64,000 nucleotides of DNA from Pseudarthrobacter sp. PS3-L1 (GCF_030063285.1 NZ_JASISU010000005.1:62001-126000), one strand, 5' to 3'. Shown: positions 45,201-54,287, counted from the first letter of the stretch. Translations and numbers: made by a program. Notes: a model not told the origin generated them from the letters alone.

Positions 45201-47151
45201 GCAGATTGCGCGTGGCGACGGTACCAATATTGGCGCTGTCATCTGTTGCCCGAACCTTGATGGTGGCTGTCGCCAGGCCTTTCTGGAGGTAGTTGTAGGT
45301 CCAGTTCTGTTTTCCCTCGGCTGCGCGCCAGGTGGTACCACCGTCCGTGGATACCTCCACGCCGGCCACCTGGCCGCCCACGTCGGTGGCAGTCCCGGTG
45401 ACAGTAACGCTGGTGCCGTGGGCTGCCGTGGTGCCTTCTGCAGGTGAAGTAATGGCCGACGTCGGACCTGTAGCGTCAGTGCTCGCTGTGGTTTGCGTCA
45501 AGGAAGGATCAAGGGTTCGCGCCTGTGCGCCCATGTCAGCGAAGAGGTTGACCTGTGCCTGCTGCATGCGGGAGTCCGCGGGTGCGCCATCGCCGTCGTG
45601 GAACTGGTCCAGGCCCCATGTCCATTGGACGGTCCCGGCTCCGAAGACAAGTGCACCACTGGCGGCTCGATAAAGGGTGACGTTGTGCGTGGTGGTACCG
45701 GCCTGGACCACGTTGCCGAAGTCCTGGAGGTATTGCGGGGTGGGACCGGTGCTGGTGGAAAGCCTGATCAGGCCAGCGGGGCGGAAGCCGTTGTCCAGGT
45801 CCTCGTCCGATTCATAGCCGATGGTGTGCGGCGCAAGAGCCTGGGAGGTTCCTGCCGCCAGGTTTGCCAGCGGCGTGTTGCGCCAGAGCCGCGTCTTGCC
45901 TTCCTCGGAGTTCACTGTGATGGGAAGGTCGGTGAAGTTGGAGACGTAGGCTGTCCCCGTTAATGCGTTTTCGGGCTTGCCGCCGCCATTGGCGGGCGCA
46001 GCGAAGCGCGGATCCCGCCATGTCCCGGTCCATCCCGGACTTGGATCAATCTTGGCGTTGGCCCAGGTTTCCTTATAGGACGTGATGGTTCGATGCGCGG
46101 AACCGTCAGTCGGTGAGGCGTCGAAGCTGGTGCGCCAGTAGACCTCGTTGCCGGACAGGAACTGCAGGTGTACGCCAGCATCACGTGCTGCCTCAACATT
46201 GGCCCGTTGCGCCCCTGACCAGTACTCGTCATGGCCCACGGACAGGAAGACCTTGTGGTTCAGGAGCTTTGCCCCGCTTCGGTCAGTGTCAGCGCTCGCG
46301 ATGTAGCTGACGTCGTAGCCGTTCTTCTCCATGAACCGGACCAACGGATATTCGGCGCCGAAGTAGAAGTCCCGGCCCGCGGACTCTCCACGGGTGGCAA
46401 AGGGCCTGTTGTAACTGATCTTGTAGGCCCGGCCATTGGCGGCACCCTGGTAAAAGTCTGATCCGCCATAGGTGTTATATGCCTGCCAGGATGCATCGGA
46501 GGTCTGGAAGACGACGTCGGACTGGCTGGCGTCGTTACGGACCACAAAGGTGATGTGGCTCTTGCCGCCGGTATCAGCTCGCGTGAGAAGGGCCACGTAC
46601 ACTCCCGAAACGGCAGTTGCCGGGACCTGCCAGGTGGCCGAGACACCCCAGGTTCCGCAGTCGTAGAGTTCGGTGGTCACATCAGTGAGGCACTGTGGCT
46701 GGACCTGCTTCAGCACTGTAGGGGCGACGTCCGCCACCTTGCGGGCCCCCAGGCCCTGATACCAACCGGTGCGGAAGATAGCGATGGAGTAGTTCGCTGC
46801 ACTGGTATCGATCTTAAAATCCACAGAATTGCCTGCATTGGTGCTCATCTGGGTGGCAAAGCCCTGGATCGCGGGATCACCAGCACCGTCGATGTCCCAG
46901 TCGGCCACAGGTGTCCCCGGCTTGGAATTCTCGCATGCAATGGCGTTGACTACTGGAGCGCACGGATCTGCCGCATTCGCTGCCGAGACCATGCCAAGGG
47001 GAAACTGCAGGAGTCCAGCTACGACCGCCAGGACGGTGATCATCACGCACCTGGCCAAGTACCTGGCCAGGAAGGGGCCGCGTTGCAGGCCCTGCCCGCG
47101 TCCGCCCCGGTATCTGTTGTTCAGGGGTGGGGGCTCGAACGGGACAGACAT
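42259..47151 (-). CDS. Giant secreted DUF4082 / Ig-like repeat protein with dimethylformamidase-like domain
   Basis: From ATG 47151 (GGAG ribosome-binding site) the product is 1630 aa. A signal peptide lies around residues 34-62 (MITVLAVVAGLLQFPLGMVS). Residues about 65-545 resemble the C-terminal domain of the N,N-dimethylformamidase large subunit (SVGHDEYWSGAQRANVEAA, AGTVQWTWGLDQF). An Ig-like domain follows, then four DUF4082 repeats (about 660-807, 919-1075, 1184-1333, 1472-1628). Each has a version of GxRFYK.xxNTGxHxGxLW. SbsA-type Ig-like (Big_5) domains alternate with them. A Thr-Pro linker lies near 1345-1370. The layout suggests an exported carbohydrate-active or adhesive protein; catalysis is unproven. 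There is no visible wall anchor. Confidence 0.88.
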   Translation of the reverse strand: MSVPFEPPPLNNRYRGGRGQGLQRGPFLARYLARCVMITVLAVVAGLLQFPLGMVSAANAADPCAPVVNAIACENSKPGTPVADWDIDGAGDPAIQGFATQMSTNAGNSVDFKIDTSAANYSIAIFRTGWYQGLGARKVADVAPTVLKQVQPQCLTDVTTELYDCGTWGVSATWQVPATAVSGVYVALLTRADTGGKSHITFVVRNDASQSDVVFQTSDASWQAYNTYGGSDFYQGAANGRAYKISYNRPFATRGESAGRDFYFGAEYPLVRFMEKNGYDVSYIASADTDRSGAKLLNHKVFLSVGHDEYWSGAQRANVEAARDAGVHLQFLSGNEVYWRTSFDASPTDGSAHRTITSYKETWANAKIDPSPGWTGTWRDPRFAAPANGGGKPENALTGTAYVSNFTDLPITVNSEEGKTRLWRNTPLANLAAGTSQALAPHTIGYESDEDLDNGFRPAGLIRLSTSTGPTPQYLQDFGNVVQAGTTTHNVTLYRAASGALVFGAGTVQWTWGLDQFHDGDGAPADSRMQQAQVNLFADMGAQARTLDPSLTQTTASTDATGPTSAITSPAEGTTAAHGTSVTVTGTATDVGGQVAGVEVSTDGGTTWRAAEGKQNWTYNYLQKGLATATIKVRATDDSANIGTVATRNLLLTGPYSVFGNQVPTVADSGDGGSYELGLQVTPSVDGFISGARFFKSAANTGTHTGSLWNAAGERLATATFTAETASGWQKVKFPASVPVTAGQKYTISYTAPVGRYAVQSYQWASFGSAQPPLTVAGGFGAQPAGVYGQPGTLPTSNFGGGNYFVDALFETTDNTPLSATTQFPLPGSSSVPQDTTVGATLSKPINTASVVLTLKSSDGATVAGSTTYDAATRKAVFTPVGPLGTATTYSATLSASDTTGGAITAGGNWSFTTVQAAPVAGVCPCGLFSDATVPGIQEIKDGTALSLGVRFASVADGTVTGLRFYKTAANTGSHTGYLFSGTGQQLATVTFANESSQGWQSATFGQPVSMSANTEYVVAYKSSTGTYSATVNGFGPGLSVGNLRANSDAGSYSYSADYPGSRSSASYLVDVMVQYPQQPFSAGNQSPLGGSSSAALTSIVSATLSAPATAGSVTLGLKTAAGATIPGTTAYDTVSRKVTFTPDAALPPAGTFTATLAAISTSGQQVSAGATWTFSTVPEPRVEGTCPCTLYQDTVTPTTAEVADGTALTLGVRFASSSAGTITGIRYYKSAGNTGTHTGYLFTVGGQQLGTVTFANESTAGWQSATFDQPITVAADTEYIAAYTTPTGTYSYTAGGFDTGFTSGPLRTAESSGAFAYPGPFPGATSRASYLVDVVFATAGTPTATPTPTAPPTPTPTPTPTPTPTPTIPAAPPVSVVSQSPAPNATAVSRDVKPSLTVSEALAPGGSLTLLAGSAAVSATTALSADAKTLVVTPAQWLPANTVVTVTASNVVSSAGAALAATTWKFTTANPPNQTLLANRLPAVANSIETRVSELGVSFSASVAGSVTGIRFYKGTRNTGVHVGSLWNATGTRLAQVTFSNETASGWQTAALSTPVQLTPGAKYVVSYTAPVGRFSYTTGFFLTTLTSGNLTAPSGQNGLYRFGAGTTVPTQSSLSTNYFVDVVFSPLK
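43049..43129. repeat. Thr-Pro-coding low-complexity repeat
   Basis: Reverse-strand ACC/ACN-CCN hexamers encode an uninterrupted run of Thr-Pro dipeptides forming a linker between the third DUF4082 domain and the last Ig-like domain. This sort of tract is prone to length change. Confidence 0.8.
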
Positions 47152-47476
47152 GAGGGCTCCTGGATCACTAGCGCGGTGGGTGAGGACGTTTCCAACAGGA
47201 AGTTCCAGGGCCGCTGCAGGTGCCCGTGGCATGATGGGGGTATCGCTGGGCGATACCAGAACATGCTGCGTGGCACCTGGTGCTCTGACTCTAGGTTCCC
47301 TCAAAAACCGCTGCAAGCGCAGATGTGGACTTAGTGCATAATCCGCAAAAGTGTGTGGATGTCCACATAGGGGCACAAATCCAAGGAACAGTCGGAGCTC
47401 GGCAGTAGATTTGATGTGCGGTACCCGCCGTGGCTGGAATTACCGGCACCCGCAATCCCAGGAGAAGCGAAGTACT
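47152..47476. other. Divergent intergenic region between the DUF4082 gene and smc
   Basis: These 325 bp hold no gene. They contain the start regions of both flanking genes and a cluster of TGTGGA half-sites at 47323-47368. The smc side has an AGGAGAAG ribosome-binding site at 47460-47467. Confidence 0.6.
47323..47368. promoter_or_regulatory. Clustered TGTGGA inverted half-sites, candidate operator
   Basis: ATGTGGAC (47323-47330) and GTCCACAT (47361-47368) form an 8-bp inverted repeat 30 bp apart. The second copy itself belongs to TGTGGA-TG-TCCACA. Three half-sites in 46 bp between divergent genes suggest a regulator-binding site. Confidence 0.4.
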
Positions 47477-50400
47477 TTGCACCTAAAGAGCCTCACCGTC
47501 AGGGGATTCAAGTCTTTTGCGTCAGCAACGACCTTCGACTTTGAACCAGGTGTCACTGCAGTGGTGGGACCTAACGGCTCAGGCAAATCCAACGTTGTTG
47601 ATGCTCTTGCCTGGGTGATGGGCGAGCAGGGCGCCAAGACCCTTCGCGGCGGAAAAATGGAGGATGTCATTTTCGCCGGGACATCCGGACGGCCGCCCCT
47701 GGGCCGCGCACATGTATCACTGACCATCGATAATGCCGACGGCGCCTTGCCCATTGAATACAGCGAGGTCACGATCTCCCGGACCCTGTTCCGGAGCGGC
47801 GGCTCGGAGTACGCGATCAACGGTGCAGGGTGCCGCCTGCTGGATATCCAGGAGCTCCTCTCTGATTCGGGTCTGGGCAGGGAAATGCATGTCATTGTGG
47901 GCCAGGGGCAGCTGGACAAGGTCCTCCACGCCACCCCGGAGGAACGCCGTGGTTTTATTGAGGAAGCTGCTGGAATCCTCAAACACCGGCGGCGCAAAGA
48001 AAAAACGGTACGCAAGCTCGAAGCCATGCAGGCAAACCTGCAGCGTCTGAGCGACTTGACCGCAGAACTCCGCCGGCAGCTCACGCCCCTGGGAAAACAG
48101 GCTGAGGTGGCACGGCGGGCACAGACTGTTCAGTCAGATGTCCGTGACGCCCGGGCCCGGCTCCTGGCTGATGACCTGGTCTCGCTCCAGGAAGCACTTC
48201 GCCAAGATGTTGCCGATGAATCAGCCATGAAGGCGCGGCGGCTCAGCGTGGAACAGGACCTCGAAACCGGCCGCCGTCGCCAGGCTGAGCTGGAGCAGCT
48301 GGCAGCAGAAGCCACGCCCCGGCTCAATGCGGACCGCGATACCTGGTATCAGCTCACAGCGGTCCGCGAAAGATTCCGCTCCCTGGGAGCCTTGGCCCAG
48401 GATCGCAGCCGTCTGCTGGGTGCCGCGGATCCTGTCCCAGACACCGGCCGCGACCCCGATCAGCTGGACCGCCAGGCAGAACGGGTCCGGACGGACCATG
48501 CCGGGCTTGTTCGTGCCGTGGATGGCCACAGGGCTGCGCTGGCAAAGGCATCCCGGGTGAAGGGCGAAGCGGAAAGCGAAGCTGCCGCTGAAGACCGCCG
48601 TCTCACGGCTGTGCTCCGCGCTGCCGCGGACCGACGCGAAGGACTTGCCATGCTCGCCGGGAAGGTTGGTTCTGTCCGCTCCCGGGTGGAATCCGCCCAG
48701 GCCGAGGTAGGCAGGCTTCGGACATCGGTGGCCTCCGGCGCTGAGCGGACCCGTGCCGCCCAGGAAGAATTCACAGCCCTAGAATCCCAGGTTGCCAGTG
48801 TCGAAGATGGCGAGGAATCGCTGGATGCCGACTACGAGTCGGCCAGCGAAGCCCTCGATCAGATCACGGCGCACATTGCTGAGCTCACGGCTGCGGAGTC
48901 TGCCGCAAGCCGGGAACGCGACACCCTGACGGCACGCCGCGATGCCCTGCAGGTTGGCCTGGTCCGTAAGGATGGCGCCGCGCACCTGCAGGCCCTGGAT
49001 CTGCCGGGAATTCACGGGCCGCTCTCCGAAGACCTGTCCATCGAGCCCGGATTCGAAACAGCCATCAGCGCAGCTCTGGGGTCAGCCAGTTCTGCCCTGC
49101 TGGTTGAGGATGCAGACTCGGCTGCCGCCGCTGTCCAGGTTCTGAAGGACGACGACGCCGGGCGGGCTGACCTGCTGTTGCCGGGGACCGCAGCAGCAAA
49201 GGCCGCCGCAGCCGAGACGTCAAAAGCCGAACCAGAGGTGTCTCGTTCTGGGCCGAGAACCGTGGACCTGCCGGCACATACACACTGGGCGCTGGACGTG
49301 ATTCACGGCACCGCCAGGCTCCGTGAGGCAGTTGCACCACTGCTGGCGGGTGTTGTCATCGTTTCCTCCCTGACCGACTCACCTGACCTGCTGCAACGCC
49401 ACCCTGAGCTGACACTGGTGACCAGGGAGGGTGACGTTCGCACCTCCGCCCTGTTGTCGGGCGGTTCCGCCACTGCTCCATCACTGCTTGAAGTCCAGGC
49501 GGCCGTCGATGACGCAGAGGCTCGGCTCAAGGATCTCACTGCGGACCTGGAGCGTAGCCGGTTTGCACTTTCCGCAGCGCGCTCGCAGCTCAAGGACGCC
49601 CAGATCCGTGCCGATACTGCCCTGGCCAAACTCCATGATTCGGACGCCCGGCTGGCTGCGGTTGCCGAGCGTCTGGGGCATCTGAACTCCGTGGTGCGCA
49701 GTGCTGCGGGCGAGAGCAAGCGACTCACGGACTCACTGGCAGCTGCCGAGACCAATGTGCAGGCCGAACAAGCAGCCCTGTCAGTAATTGCCGCACGGTT
49801 GGCGGCGGCGCAGGAAGCACCTGCCGAGGAAGAACCGTCCACAGAACACCGCGACGCGCTTGCGCTTGCGGCGCAGGCGGCCCGCGCGGCGGAAATGGAC
49901 GCCAGGCTTGCCCTCCGCAGTGGCGAAGAGCAGCTCACAGCTACGGCCAACCGCGCCGAATCACTGGCCCGAGCGGCGGCCACAGAACGTAGGGCCCGCG
50001 AAGAAGCAGCGCATAGGGCCCGTCGGCGCCAAGCCCAGGCCAAACGCGCGGCAGCAGTGTCCGCTGCCGTTGAGATTGTTGCCGCACGGACAGATGTCTC
50101 GGTCCAGGCAGCCAAGGATGCCCTTGACGCTGCGGAGCACCAGCGCACGGTCCGTGACGCAGAACTGCAACAGGTCCGCAGCAGTACCGCAGAGCTGGCA
50201 CGGGAGCTAACCGACCTGACCGATTCAGTTCACCGGGATGAGCTGGCGCGGGCCCAGCAGCAACTGCGCATTGAGGCGCTGGAAGCCCGGTCCATCGAGG
50301 AGCTTGGCTTGACTCCTGATGTGCTGGCCAGGGAGTTTGGCCCTTCTGTTCCCGTCCCCTTCGCCGCAGATGAGGCAGACAAGTGGGCAGCGCTTCGCGT

Positions 50401-51103
50401 CGAAGTGGATGAATCAGGTGCACCCGTGCCGGTGGGGAAACCCTTTGTGCGCGCGGAACAGGAAAAACGCCTCAAAAAAGCCCAGCGGGATCTTTCTGCG
50501 CTGGGAAAGGTCAACCCCTTGGCGTTGGAGGAGTTTGCCGCCCTCGAAGAACGCCACCAGTACCTCAGTTCGCAGCTCGAAGACCTACAGTCCAGTCGAA
50601 GGGATTTGCTCTCCATCATCAAGGAAGTTGATGACAGGGTACAAAAGGTCTTTGCCGAAGCTTTCGAGGATACCGCAGCCCAGTTCGTCGGCGTCTTCGG
50701 CAGGCTGTTCCCCGGCGGCGAGGGGAAGCTGGTCCTTACTGACCCGACAGACATGCTGACCACCGGAATCGACGTCGAAGCCAGGCCGGCTGGCAAGAAA
50801 ATCAAGCGCCTTTCGCTACTCTCGGGCGGCGAGAGGTCATTGACCGCCGTCGCGCTGCTCGTGGCGATCTTCAAAGCCCGGCCTTCCCCGTTCTACGTGA
50901 TGGATGAGGTCGAGGCCGCCCTGGACGACACCAACCTGGGTAGGCTGATCACCATTTTTGAGGAGCTACGGCAGTCCAGCCAGCTGATCGTCATCACGCA
51001 CCAGAAACGCACCATGGAAGTAGCCGACGCCCTGTACGGAGTCACCATGCGCGGGGACGGCGTTTCTACAGTCATCAGTCAACGCCTGGACCCGGTTCCC
51101 TGA
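47477..51103 (+). CDS. smc: Chromosome segregation protein SMC
   Basis: SMC (1208 aa) is the condensin ATPase. The TTG at 47477 is chosen because the protein then starts HLKSLTVRGFKSFASATTFD, as homologues do, after AGGAGAAG. Walker A is GPNGSGKSN (residues 31-39). Long coiled coils flank a hinge around residues 510-700 (LDLPGIHGPLSEDLSIEPGF). The ABC signature is LSLLSGGERSLTAVALL and Walker B is FYVMDEVEAALDD. The open frame extends upstream to 47351, but that stretch is not conserved-looking. ftsY follows after 70 bp. Confidence 0.97.
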   Translation: MHLKSLTVRGFKSFASATTFDFEPGVTAVVGPNGSGKSNVVDALAWVMGEQGAKTLRGGKMEDVIFAGTSGRPPLGRAHVSLTIDNADGALPIEYSEVTISRTLFRSGGSEYAINGAGCRLLDIQELLSDSGLGREMHVIVGQGQLDKVLHATPEERRGFIEEAAGILKHRRRKEKTVRKLEAMQANLQRLSDLTAELRRQLTPLGKQAEVARRAQTVQSDVRDARARLLADDLVSLQEALRQDVADESAMKARRLSVEQDLETGRRRQAELEQLAAEATPRLNADRDTWYQLTAVRERFRSLGALAQDRSRLLGAADPVPDTGRDPDQLDRQAERVRTDHAGLVRAVDGHRAALAKASRVKGEAESEAAAEDRRLTAVLRAAADRREGLAMLAGKVGSVRSRVESAQAEVGRLRTSVASGAERTRAAQEEFTALESQVASVEDGEESLDADYESASEALDQITAHIAELTAAESAASRERDTLTARRDALQVGLVRKDGAAHLQALDLPGIHGPLSEDLSIEPGFETAISAALGSASSALLVEDADSAAAAVQVLKDDDAGRADLLLPGTAAAKAAAAETSKAEPEVSRSGPRTVDLPAHTHWALDVIHGTARLREAVAPLLAGVVIVSSLTDSPDLLQRHPELTLVTREGDVRTSALLSGGSATAPSLLEVQAAVDDAEARLKDLTADLERSRFALSAARSQLKDAQIRADTALAKLHDSDARLAAVAERLGHLNSVVRSAAGESKRLTDSLAAAETNVQAEQAALSVIAARLAAAQEAPAEEEPSTEHRDALALAAQAARAAEMDARLALRSGEEQLTATANRAESLARAAATERRAREEAAHRARRRQAQAKRAAAVSAAVEIVAARTDVSVQAAKDALDAAEHQRTVRDAELQQVRSSTAELARELTDLTDSVHRDELARAQQQLRIEALEARSIEELGLTPDVLAREFGPSVPVPFAADEADKWAALRVEVDESGAPVPVGKPFVRAEQEKRLKKAQRDLSALGKVNPLALEEFAALEERHQYLSSQLEDLQSSRRDLLSIIKEVDDRVQKVFAEAFEDTAAQFVGVFGRLFPGGEGKLVLTDPTDMLTTGIDVEARPAGKKIKRLSLLSGGERSLTAVALLVAIFKARPSPFYVMDEVEAALDDTNLGRLITIFEELRQSSQLIVITHQKRTMEVADALYGVTMRGDGVSTVISQRLDPVP

Positions 51104-51173
51104 CAGCGTTCCGCCTGCCCAGCAGTGGATTTGGCCCGCCAGCCGTCATGGATGACTGTGAGAAGCTAGGGGA

Positions 51174-52376
51174 GTGAATGACTTTCTCCCTTTAATCCTG
51201 TCCATTGTTGCTGCCCTTGCAGTGGTTGGCGCCCTGATTCCGGTCCTCATGAAGACCCGGCGCAATATCAAGCAGTACCCGGGAACCCGGGATGCCAACG
51301 ACCCTGAAATTCCAGCTGGGCAGCCCGGCGGAACGCTCCTTGACGAACCGCCAACAGGACCAGGGACCGCAGCTGGCCCGACCGAGACATTTTCCGGCGT
51401 CGACGTTCCGGACGACGCGGCTGGCCTGGAAAAGATCACCACAGATACGCCACTTCCCGTTGCTGGACGCCTGGTCCGCCTGCGGGAACGCCTGAGCCGT
51501 TCGAACAATGCACTGGGCAAGGGCCTGCTGACGCTTCTTTCCGGCGACCGCATCGATGAAAATGTCTGGGACGAGGTTGAAGAGACCCTCCTGATGGCAG
51601 ACCTGGGCACCGAACCAACGCTGCAGCTGATGGACGCACTGCGTGCACGCGTCAAAGTATTGGGGACCCGGAGTCCGGACCAGGTGCGCGAGTTGCTGCG
51701 TGAGGAACTGGTGAAACTGGTGGACCCTACGATGGACCGCACGCTCGCCACGGACAGGCATGATGGCAAACCCGCTGTGATGATGGTGGTTGGTGTTAAC
51801 GGCGTGGGTAAAACAACAACCGTGGGCAAACTGGCACGGGTCCTGGTGGCCGAGGACAAGGACGTCCTCCTTGGAGCAGCTGACACCTTTCGCGCGGCTG
51901 CGGCCGAGCAACTGGCTACGTGGGGACAGCGCGTGGGCGTCCCGACAGTGAAGTCCGACGTCGACGGTGCCGATCCAGCATCGGTTGCCTATGAGGCAGT
52001 CAAGGCAGGCATTGACCAGGAGGTCGACGTTGTCATGATTGATACGGCCGGCCGGCTGCAGAACAAAACTGGCCTGATGGATGAGCTGGGCAAGGTCAAG
52101 CGTGTGGTGGAAAAGCTGGCTACCGTGGATGAAGTCCTTCTGGTCCTGGATGCGACCACCGGTCAGAACGGCCTCAACCAGGCGCGGGTCTTCTCCGAAG
52201 TTGTGCAGGTCACGGGCATTGTGCTGACCAAGCTCGATGGCACTGCAAAGGGCGGCATTGTGGTCGCCATCCAAAAGTCGCTGGGCGTCCCGGTGAAGCT
52301 CATTGGCCTCGGTGAGGGAGCCGATGACCTGGCGCCCTTCGACGCCGAGTCCTTCGTGGATGCGCTGCTGAACTAG
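51174..52376 (+). CDS. ftsY: Signal recognition particle receptor FtsY
   Basis: FtsY (400 aa) is the SRP receptor GTPase. An N-terminal membrane helix (LPLILSIVAALAVVGALIPV) anchors it, unlike E. coli FtsY but usual in actinobacteria. A short acidic/Pro-rich linker leads to the NG domain: G1 GVNGVGKTTTVGKLARV, DTFRAAAAEQLATW, G3 DTAGRLQNKTGLMDELGKV, and G4 TKLDGTAKGG. GTG start after GGGGA. A strong hairpin follows the stop. Together with ffh at 59167 it completes the protein part of SRP targeting. Confidence 0.97.
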   Translation: MNDFLPLILSIVAALAVVGALIPVLMKTRRNIKQYPGTRDANDPEIPAGQPGGTLLDEPPTGPGTAAGPTETFSGVDVPDDAAGLEKITTDTPLPVAGRLVRLRERLSRSNNALGKGLLTLLSGDRIDENVWDEVEETLLMADLGTEPTLQLMDALRARVKVLGTRSPDQVRELLREELVKLVDPTMDRTLATDRHDGKPAVMMVVGVNGVGKTTTVGKLARVLVAEDKDVLLGAADTFRAAAAEQLATWGQRVGVPTVKSDVDGADPASVAYEAVKAGIDQEVDVVMIDTAGRLQNKTGLMDELGKVKRVVEKLATVDEVLLVLDATTGQNGLNQARVFSEVVQVTGIVLTKLDGTAKGGIVVAIQKSLGVPVKLIGLGEGADDLAPFDAESFVDALLN

Positions 52377-52420
52377 ATCCCGTACTGATCACAATGCCGC
52401 ACAATGCGGCGTTAAAGGCC

Positions 52421-52457
52421 AAGGCCCCACTTCCCAGAGAGCAGGAGGTGGGGCCTT
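52421..52457. terminator. Bidirectional hairpin terminator between ftsY and the GH79-like gene
   Basis: A 14-bp stem with one G-T wobble (52421-52434 with 52444-52457) and a 9-base loop, lying between two convergent stops. Confidence 0.75.
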
Positions 52458-52479
52458 AGCTGTCAGAACTTCTGACGGA

Positions 52480-54174
52480 TCAGTATGTGAAGTTGAGAAC
52501 CGTCACTGTTCCGGGAGTGATCTTGATGTCCTGTTTGGCGGACCCGTAGGCGAAACCGGGGACAGTGGGGCGTTCGGCGACAGGGACGGGACGGGCATCC
52601 GTGGCATCAATGGCTGTCGCATCCTGGGCATCGTAGCTGGGACCTGTCATCTGGCTCATGGTTCCAGTGAGTGCGCGGTCGGGAAGCGTGATGGTGATTT
52701 CTGACTGCGCCGAGACAGTGGGGTCGTTCTCATTGACAATCACCACCGAGGTGCTGCCATCGTCATTCTGGAGGGCGTAGGTGAAGCTGAGCCCACCCCC
52801 TTTTTGCTCAAGGTCCAGGTATTTTCCGCCCGCGAGGCCCGAGAGAATCGACATGCCGAAGAAGTTGGCACGGCCGGACATGACACCATTGCCCTGGGGA
52901 TACGGCCCTGCGCTGCAGAGGACCGACATGGGAGGTCCGCCCTTGCAGGTCAACATGGAGCTGTGGAAGCCCATCTTTGTGATGCCAAGGCGTGCGGCAT
53001 TCAGGGCGTAGTCAGCAGTCCAGAGGGCCGAGGCATGGGTCTTGGAGGTTTCGTTGGAACCCGGGCATGCAGCGATGCCCGTTTCTGGAAGCCATGTTTC
53101 GAGGCCAGCAGCTTTTCCAGCTTCCAGGGCAGCGGTTTGGTAGTCGTTGCCCCGTGCGTGCATCTGTTCAGTCATGAGGTTTGCGAGCGTGGGGGAGGCT
53201 TTGGGGTCGCCCGCATCGCAGCTGTACAGCGGGTAGTTGTGGAACGTGAAGATCTTTTTCTGGGGAATGTCGGCATCGATGAACGGTTGCCACCATTTCT
53301 GGTCATAGGCGCCTGGGCCAGCGATGGGAAGATCGGGGGCAACCTCATGGATGGCGGTTGCATAGGCCTTCAGTTCGGTGACGTACTGCTCGATGCTGTA
53401 CCCATCGGTCCGAACATCGTTGAACACGTAACCGTTGGGCTCGTTGCCGATCGTCACGGCAAGCAACTTATCGCCGAAGATGGCCGTGGCGTTCTTCATG
53501 AAGTCAGCGGCCCGGGCGGGATCGTAGTGCCCCAGGTCAACTGTCAGGCTGATTTTGGCGCCCGTTGCATCCAGGAGGGTATTGACTCGCTGCAGGTCAG
53601 CGGGCCCAACTGCACGTGCAGGATGGGTTTTGTCACCGGAGTACTGAACCGCCTCACCTGTGGATGTCCAGAGAAACCGACGGTCGACGGCGTTTCCGCC
53701 AAAGCGAAGGACTGGCTTGTCCAGGTCGTTCAGGAGTTTGACCATGGTGGGGCTGGTCGCGCTGAGATCCTCGTCAGCAAGATCAGTGGCTTCAAGGGAG
53801 ATTCCTGTCAAACCTGTGGGAAGCGTGGTGCCGGTGAGCTCTTTGGACACTTTCACGCTCATGGGCTCGACAGGGGTCAGCGGAGAACCTGCCGGTGTAC
53901 CGATCTGGTCGTAGTAGGCCACCTCGGGTGCTGGGGGCAACTCTTTGGTGGGTGTCACCGTTGGCGTGGGTGTCGCAGTAGGGCTGGCCGGGGTGGACTC
54001 TGTGGCCGCCGGGGTGCCGCCATTCTGCAGCAGCGGAGTGAGGAAAAGTACAAGGGCAACCACCACTACAGCGGCGATCAGCGCAAGCGGCCACCACTTC
54101 TTGGCACCGGTGGGCCGCTGCGTTCTGGTGCGCCCGGGTGGCGCGTCGGATGGCAAGGGGTCAGGGGTTGTCAT
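52480..54174 (-). CDS. GH79-like (heparanase/beta-glucuronidase family) surface glycosidase
   Basis: The 564-aa protein from ATG 54174 has an N-terminal cytosolic stretch and a membrane helix (WPLALIAAVVVVALVLFLTP). A Thr/Pro linker precedes a TIM-barrel domain. The barrel contains LRFGGNAVDRRFLW, KISLTVDLGHYDP, and TIGNEPNGYVF with Glu245 as the likely acid/base. WLPETGIAACPG has Glu364 as the likely nucleophile. A C-terminal beta domain follows (VVIVNENDPTVSAQSEITIT). This pattern fits GH79 enzymes that cleave glucuronides, but GH79 versus a related clan-A family cannot be settled by eye. ATG follows GGAGAA. It could act on plant or self glycans outside the cell. Confidence 0.75.
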   Translation of the reverse strand: MTTPDPLPSDAPPGRTRTQRPTGAKKWWPLALIAAVVVVALVLFLTPLLQNGGTPAATESTPASPTATPTPTVTPTKELPPAPEVAYYDQIGTPAGSPLTPVEPMSVKVSKELTGTTLPTGLTGISLEATDLADEDLSATSPTMVKLLNDLDKPVLRFGGNAVDRRFLWTSTGEAVQYSGDKTHPARAVGPADLQRVNTLLDATGAKISLTVDLGHYDPARAADFMKNATAIFGDKLLAVTIGNEPNGYVFNDVRTDGYSIEQYVTELKAYATAIHEVAPDLPIAGPGAYDQKWWQPFIDADIPQKKIFTFHNYPLYSCDAGDPKASPTLANLMTEQMHARGNDYQTAALEAGKAAGLETWLPETGIAACPGSNETSKTHASALWTADYALNAARLGITKMGFHSSMLTCKGGPPMSVLCSAGPYPQGNGVMSGRANFFGMSILSGLAGGKYLDLEQKGGGLSFTYALQNDDGSTSVVIVNENDPTVSAQSEITITLPDRALTGTMSQMTGPSYDAQDATAIDATDARPVPVAERPTVPGFAYGSAKQDIKITPGTVTVLNFTY

Positions 54175-54287
54175 GCGCAGGTTTCTCCAACGTTTAGGTG
54201 GTGTTGCCTCCAGCCTAACCAATGCACGGTGCGGACCGTGCTCCGAGGGTTGCTGCTGCGTCCGGGCACAAGGCTAGCGACGTACCC

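Noticed and set aside
45326-47341. Several forward open frames of 60-260 codons opposite the DUF4082 gene
   Set aside because: They are shadows of a well-supported reverse gene, with low-complexity translations and no ribosome-binding sites.
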